The translations under genes and the position numbers were made by a program. A stretch of 18,140 nucleotides of DNA from JAWLCG01 sp041687295 (GTDB lineage Bacteria; Planctomycetota; Phycisphaerae; SM23-33; FEN-1343). The stretch covers positions 1-18,140 of the forward strand of contig JAWLCG010000057.1 in assembly GCA_041687295.1 (NCBI GenBank). The letters run 5' to 3'. The stretch's first letter is position 1; each line of letters opens with the position of its first letter. The notes beneath the pieces were generated by a model. The model was not told the DNA's origin. It was given only the letters and a program-made list of their open reading frames with translations, and made no database searches. Positions 14,800 to 18,140 of the stretch are shown here, one piece after another.

Positions 14800-16623
14800 T
14801 CAGGCCGTGTCGCCCCAGTGGCTCAGGACGATGTTCAAGTCGCGGTCGTCGATCTGGCCGTCGCCGTTGACGTCGCCGGGGCCGATGGCTGGGCCCGCGT
14901 CGCCCCAGTGGCTCAGGATGATGTTCAGATCGCGGTCGTCGACCTGGCCGTCGGCGTTGGCGTCGCCGGGCAGGCGTGCCGGGATCGACAGCACGCCGTG
15001 GTCGGGCGCGTCGTCCTGGGGCGTCAGCGGGGCGTAGGCGCCGCTCATGGTCATGGTGTAGACGTCCATGGGCCCGCTGGCCCCGAGCAGTTCGTAGGGC
15101 ACCGTCAGGTGCAGCCACATGCCCGCGAAGTTGATCGTCGCCAGCTGGGGCACCTCGGTGTACTGGTCGCTGCCGCCCTGGACGGTGATGACGTAGAGGC
15201 TCGGGTAGATCCACTGCGCCAGCACGCTGCGCTCGATGCCCATGGCCGTCGTGCCGGCCATGTTGAGCCGCGGAGCCCCGGTGGCGGGGTTGGCGTCGGC
15301 GTCGAAGTGCACGGCCGTCATCGCCTCGCCGGTGACGCGGAGCTCCTTGTAGAGCACCTCGATGAGCACGCCGCCGTCGTAGCGGCAGGCCCGCAGGCCG
15401 GTGAGGTCCTCGTTGTCGAAGCCGCTGATGAAGTTGTCGCCGACCGGGTCGCTCACACCGGCGTCGGGGCTCTGCCAGCTCAGGAAGGGCACGAGCTGGC
15501 CGGTCTGCAGGTTGTAGCCGCCGCCGTCGAGCCGGTCGGAGCCGCTACCCATCAGGTCCAGCGTGGTGGCCAGGACCACCGCCTCGGCCGACAGCGTCGG
15601 CAGCAGCGCCAGCGGCACGCTGACCTCCAGGACGTTGCCGCTGACGCGGTAGCAGCCGTCGGTGCCGAAGCCGGGGATGCCCGTCTCGTAGCTGATCGCG
15701 GGGTTGGCCGGGTCGGACACGGTGAGCCCCACGTCGACGCCCCCGCCGAGCGACGAGGGGAACAGCTGGTAGTCGATCGTCACGTCCAGCCCGAAGGTGG
15801 GCCAGGTCTCGTAGGTGTTCTCGAAGCCGGTGATCAGCCGTCCGTCGGTGTCCAGGCCGATCGTGCCGCTGAGGATGTCCGGCAGGTCGCCGGCCTCGAT
15901 GGAGTGGTGGAAGACGGCCCGCAGGCGGAGGTTCTCGCCGACCCGCTCGACCTCGACGCCCTGCAGGTCGGCCACCGCGCTGGCGTCGCCGGCCGGGTCG
16001 CTCAGCACCGACAGCGGCGCCATCGCGAAACCGCCCGTCTGCACCACGACGCTGTCGCTGGACACGTCGAGAAAGCCCCCGTCGGGCACGCGGTCGTAGC
16101 CCGAGCAGGCCAGGTCGAGATTGGACGACGCCGCCACCTGCAGGTGGGCCCCGCCATCCGGCAGCAGGCTCTTGGGCAGGGCGATGATCAGGCTGGTGTT
16201 GTCGACGCCGCAGGCGAGGTTCTGGTGGAAGCCGCCCGCGTCGGCGTAACTGGCGCTGCAGATGCCCAGGATGCCGAAGTACCAGTCGATGCGGGCCTCG
16301 GTCAGGGCCTCGCCGGCCGGCGTGGTGCGGTCGCCGTCGGTGTCCAGCAGGATCTGGCCCTGGGCGCCGTAGCTGCCCCCGGCGACGAAATCGAGCTGGA
16401 ACAGCAGGTTCGTCCCGTCGTCGCCGACGGCCAGGAAGGTGAAGTCCGTGTTGGTCGCCCCGTCGGAGTCGCCCGTGGCGTCGTAGACCATCGCCAGCAG
16501 CTCCACCGGTGGCGGCGAGGCCGTCAGCTCCGGCACGCCCGGCTCGATGGCCGAGAGCATCACCCGCGGCTCCAGCGATTCCAGGAAGTTCCGTCCCGCG
16601 TCGCGATCCATTTGATGGGCCAT
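14800..16623 (-). CDS. Secreted LEPR-motif protein with C-terminal dockerin-like domain
   Basis: A 607-residue protein for export or surface display. Near the N-terminus is LESLEPRVMLSA (residues 14-25), the LEPR-XLL motif that marks many exported planctomycete proteins. The middle 500 or so residues are beta-rich, with recurring segments such as FTFLAVGDDGTNLLFQLDF, DPAGDASAVADLQGVEV and SDPVGDNFISGFDNEDL. These resemble repeated beta-sandwich carbohydrate-binding or similar extracellular modules. The last 55 residues are two copies of a dockerin-type calcium loop and helix: GDANADGQVDDRDLNIILSH and GDVNGDGQIDDRDLNIVLSH. The two copies are also close at DNA level (90-base period). The ATG at 16623 is supported by AGGAG 7 bases upstream. 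No cohesin partner lies in the window, so the dockerin's ligand is unknown. Confidence 0.9.
   Translation of the reverse strand: MAHQMDRDAGRNFLESLEPRVMLSAIEPGVPELTASPPPVELLAMVYDATGDSDGATNTDFTFLAVGDDGTNLLFQLDFVAGGSYGAQGQILLDTDGDRTTPAGEALTEARIDWYFGILGICSASYADAGGFHQNLACGVDNTSLIIALPKSLLPDGGAHLQVAASSNLDLACSGYDRVPDGGFLDVSSDSVVVQTGGFAMAPLSVLSDPAGDASAVADLQGVEVERVGENLRLRAVFHHSIEAGDLPDILSGTIGLDTDGRLITGFENTYETWPTFGLDVTIDYQLFPSSLGGGVDVGLTVSDPANPAISYETGIPGFGTDGCYRVSGNVLEVSVPLALLPTLSAEAVVLATTLDLMGSGSDRLDGGGYNLQTGQLVPFLSWQSPDAGVSDPVGDNFISGFDNEDLTGLRACRYDGGVLIEVLYKELRVTGEAMTAVHFDADANPATGAPRLNMAGTTAMGIERSVLAQWIYPSLYVITVQGGSDQYTEVPQLATINFAGMWLHLTVPYELLGASGPMDVYTMTMSGAYAPLTPQDDAPDHGVLSIPARLPGDANADGQVDDRDLNIILSHWGDAGPAIGPGDVNGDGQIDDRDLNIVLSHWGDTA
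14811..14970 (-). repeat. 90-bp coding duplication making the two dockerin loops
   Basis: The dockerin module is repeated with a 90-base period: CGCCCCAGTGGCTCAGGA begins at 14811 and again at 14901, and about 70 bases remain closely similar. The differences are mostly synonymous or conservative. It appears to be a tandem duplication within the gene. Confidence 0.75.
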
Positions 16624-16745
16624 GCCCCTGCTCCTGTATGCCCGGCCAGCGCGCAGGCCGACCGGCCGGCGAACCCACGGAAGTGAAAGACCGAACAAAT
16701 CCCCAAGGCCACGCCCCCGCGCAGCCTGGAACGACCTACGTCTGT

Positions 16746-16774
16746 ATCCTACCGCGCCGTGACCGAGTTGAAAA
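16746..16774 (-). promoter_or_regulatory. Possible promoter of the dockerin gene
   Basis: On the minus strand, TTTTCA (16774-16769) and TAGGAT (16751-16746) are separated by 17 bases, each matching the sigma-70 consensus at 4 of 6 positions. This would give a 5' leader of about 115 bases before the ATG at 16623. Confidence 0.35.
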
Positions 16775-16820
16775 GGGACGGAATGTGCGATCATCCCCCA
16801 AAGGGCGCCCCCTGGGCCAT

Positions 16821-16853
16821 ATGGAGTGCGGCGAAGAATTCGCCGCTTTGGCT
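16821..16853 (+). repeat. Half copy of palindrome family A (left arm only)
   Basis: The 33 bases are identical to the left arms of copies 1 and 2, with GGAGT and hairpin GCGGCGA-AGAAT-TCGCCGC then TTTGGCT. The inverted right arm is missing; the following sequence is unrelated. It is therefore a singlet form or a decayed element. Confidence 0.8.
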
Positions 16854-16933
16854 CGGCGGCCAGCCCGGCGGTAGGGCACGTAGGTTCGCGGAGCGCAGCG
16901 CAGCGGTTCTGCGTGCCGTCGATCCCGGAAATA

Positions 16934-17333
16934 CGTGGCTACAAACGCCGTAGACCCTCTGCCCTTTGCGTGTGCGGGTCCACAGCTCCTGGGTGCCCCG
17001 GGCAAGCCGCAGGCTCGCCCGGCGGGGGCGGGATGCGACCGCCTGGCTCGACCGCCTCCGCCCTCGGCCGGGCGAGCGGTGCTGACGCCCCGCTTGCCCG
17101 GGGCACCCAGCCACACGGCGATCGGCAAAGGGGCTACGGACGTGGCTACAAACGCCGCAGACCCTCTGCCCTTTGGGTGTGTGGGTCCACAGCTCCTGGG
17201 TGCCCCGGGCAAGCCGCAGGCTCGCCCGGCGGGGGCGGGATTCGGTCGGCAGGGGCAACCGCCTCCGCCCTCGGCCGGGCGAGCGGTGCTGACGCCCCGC
17301 TTGCCCGGGGCACCCAGCCACACGGCGATCGGC
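16934..17333. repeat. Two tandem 207-bp units containing family D long hairpins
   Basis: Copy one runs 16934-17126 and copy two 17141-17333, with an exact 207-base period and high identity. Each contains CTGGGTGCCCCGGGCAAG and its perfect inverse (16989-17006 with 17093-17110; 17196-17213 with 17300-17317). Inside are nested inverse pairs such as GCTCGCCCGGC/GCCGGGCGAGC, so about 120 bases form one long GC-rich hairpin. A third, more divergent copy is the core of the element at 10626-10980. Confidence 0.85.
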
Positions 17334-17351
17334 GGGCATTGCCCGCCCTAC
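17331..17351 (-). repeat. REP-like hairpin whose GTAG contains the stop codon of the GH36-like gene
   Basis: On the minus strand GTAG (17351-17348) leads directly into GGCGGGC-AAT-GCCCGCC, a 7-bp stem. TAG at 17350-17348 is the stop codon of the upstream gene. It touches the end of the second 207-bp unit. Confidence 0.7.
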
Positions 17352-18140
17352 GGTTCCAGCGGTTCGCGGGCGCCGCCGAGGGTGAGGTTCGCCGGCGGGG
17401 GGGTGTCTTCGGCGTGCAGGTAGTACAGCGCGTGGCCATGGGGGGGCAGCTCGGGCAGCAGGGCGTCGACGCGGCCCAGCGGTTCGCTCGTGCCGGGGGC
17501 CCAGGCGAAGGCGTAGGCGGCGTCCTGGCCGATGAGCCCGGCCAGCTCCAGGCGCTGGGTGACGGGCTGGTTGGTCGGGTTGATGGCCAGCACGGCCCAG
17601 CCGGCGGTGTCGTCGTAGCGGCGGACGGCGACGCGGAGCGGCTCATCGGCGAGGTAGCGCGGCAGCTCGGCCGACCAGGGCGTCTCCTGGGGCCGGCAGA
17701 ACCGCCAGAGGCGCAGGCCCTCGGCGTCGAGGCGGTCCAGCGGGTCGGAGGTGTTCACCGAGCCGCCCAGGATCGTCTGCCAGCACGCCAGCGTGGCCGT
17801 CTCGCGGCGGCTCAGCTGCGTGTCGAAGTGGCGGACGTAGGTCACGTCCGGGTCGTTCTGCCACCAGACGTTGTTGAAGTACTGGCAGGCCTCGCTCTCG
17901 GCGAGCATGTTGCCCGTGCTGCCGGCCGACCAGCGGGGCGAGTTGTCGTTGCCCACCCGCATCGAGTCGGCGAAGCCCAGGAAGGGGGCGTACGGCGAGA
18001 TGCACGCCAGCCAGTGGCTCTCGGGCCCGATCGCCTCGCGGATGGTCGCCAGCACGGCCCGGAAGGCCTGGACGCTGGTCTGGTCGCGGTCGTAGCGTTG
18101 CACGTGGGTCGCGTCCTTGAAGCCCCAGTCCATGAAGTCG
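17348..18140 (-). CDS. GH36-like alpha-galactosidase, C-terminal part (cut by window edge)
   Basis: The last 264 or so residues of a probable glycoside hydrolase of the GH36/melibiase group. The visible part begins DFMDWGFKD; in these enzymes the nucleophile Asp lies in a similar strand-end motif, so the first Asp is the candidate. MRVGNDNSPRW has the R...D spacing of the acid/base motif. YFNNVWWQNDPDVTYVR and the helix after it are typical of the barrel end. ATLACWQTILGGSVNTSDPLD is followed by a C-terminal beta domain (PLRVAVRRYDDTAGWAVLAINP onward). The N-terminal domain and most of the barrel are outside the window. Raffinose-synthase-like or other clan members are not excluded. The gene ends at the TAG inside a REP-like hairpin. 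Together with the neighbouring dockerin protein it hints at polysaccharide use. Confidence 0.8.
   Translation of the reverse strand, partial: DFMDWGFKDATHVQRYDRDQTSVQAFRAVLATIREAIGPESHWLACISPYAPFLGFADSMRVGNDNSPRWSAGSTGNMLAESEACQYFNNVWWQNDPDVTYVRHFDTQLSRRETATLACWQTILGGSVNTSDPLDRLDAEGLRLWRFCRPQETPWSAELPRYLADEPLRVAVRRYDDTAGWAVLAINPTNQPVTQRLELAGLIGQDAAYAFAWAPGTSEPLGRVDALLPELPPHGHALYYLHAEDTPPPANLTLGGAREPLEP

Larger units (their letters stand above)
16624..17347. other. 720-bp gene-free region between the dockerin and GH36-like genes
   Basis: It holds the upstream region of the dockerin gene, a half copy of repeat A (16821-16853), two tandem 207-bp family D units and the REP at the end of the GH36-like gene. 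A CCGGCC/GGCCGG inverted pair (16642-16647 and 16664-16669) sits just before the dockerin gene's ribosome site and could affect its translation. Open frames here are repeat-derived. Confidence 0.65.

Noticed and set aside
14800..14870. PEP-CTERM sorting signal at the end of the LEPR protein
   Set aside because: The protein ends in the dockerin helix (LSHWGDTA), with no PEP motif or terminal membrane helix.
14656..16686. Plus-strand open frame of 676 residues opposite the dockerin gene
   Set aside because: The minus-strand reading has the LEPR motif, dockerin loops and a ribosome site. The plus reading is low-complexity Val/Ala/Gly/Asp and has no motif.
16624..16740. c-di-GMP or similar riboswitch in the dockerin gene leader
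   Set aside because: Only a simple GC-rich inverted pair is visible; the conserved core of the known classes is absent.
16934..17333. CRISPR array
   Set aside because: There are only two units of 207 bp with near-identical interiors. No short repeats with unique spacers and no cas genes are present.

Overview
The window looks like chromosomal DNA from a GC-rich planctomycete, most likely of the Phycisphaerae type. The best clue is the large secreted protein at 14800-16623. It carries the planctomycete N-terminal motif LESLEPRVMLSA and ends in a dockerin-like pair of calcium-loop repeats. The assignment is an inference from these motifs, base composition and gene content.

Layout. From 1 to 3884, on the minus strand, lies a tripartite efflux operon in the order tolC-like, macA-like, macB-like (the last cut by the window edge). 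The genes overlap, and a dyad operator candidate sits over the likely promoter at 3916-3944. Next on the minus strand is a DUF3604 (PHP-like) protein (3985-5478). On the plus strand are an OsmC-like protein (5743-6309) and a nitroreductase-like protein (6500-7795). A minus-strand TspO homologue (7968-8456) is bracketed by two copies of one palindromic repeat. The plus strand continues with an enolase-superfamily dehydratase/racemase (8692-9792) and an orphan NarL-type response regulator (9912-10586). About 1.1 kb without a gene follows (10587-11673), then an unrecognised 215-residue protein and DNA polymerase IV (11674-13562). The minus strand then holds a Gln-rich lipoprotein, a DUF1328 membrane peptide, the LEPR/dockerin protein, a repeat-filled gap, and the C-terminal part of a GH36-like alpha-galactosidase cut by the right edge.

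The most striking property is the density of palindromic repeats outside the genes. Several match the REP/REPIN pattern: a GTAG or GGAG tetranucleotide at the foot of a hairpin, often as two hairpins in inverted orientation. At least two genes (tspO and the GH36-like gene) use the TAG inside such a GTAG as their stop codon. A hairpin of a family also seen at 10626-10980 lies inside the 3' coding part of macA. A 355-bp palindrome-within-palindrome, a 207-bp tandem repeat and a separate hairpin-dense stretch (about 11295-11626) are the regions most worth following up. No transposase, CRISPR array, tRNA or rRNA was found.

The genes look like ordinary metabolism, stress and envelope functions: efflux, OsmC, TspO, DinB, a lipoprotein and polysaccharide-related secreted proteins. 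They do not form one obvious pathway. The unusual biology, if present, is in the repeats.
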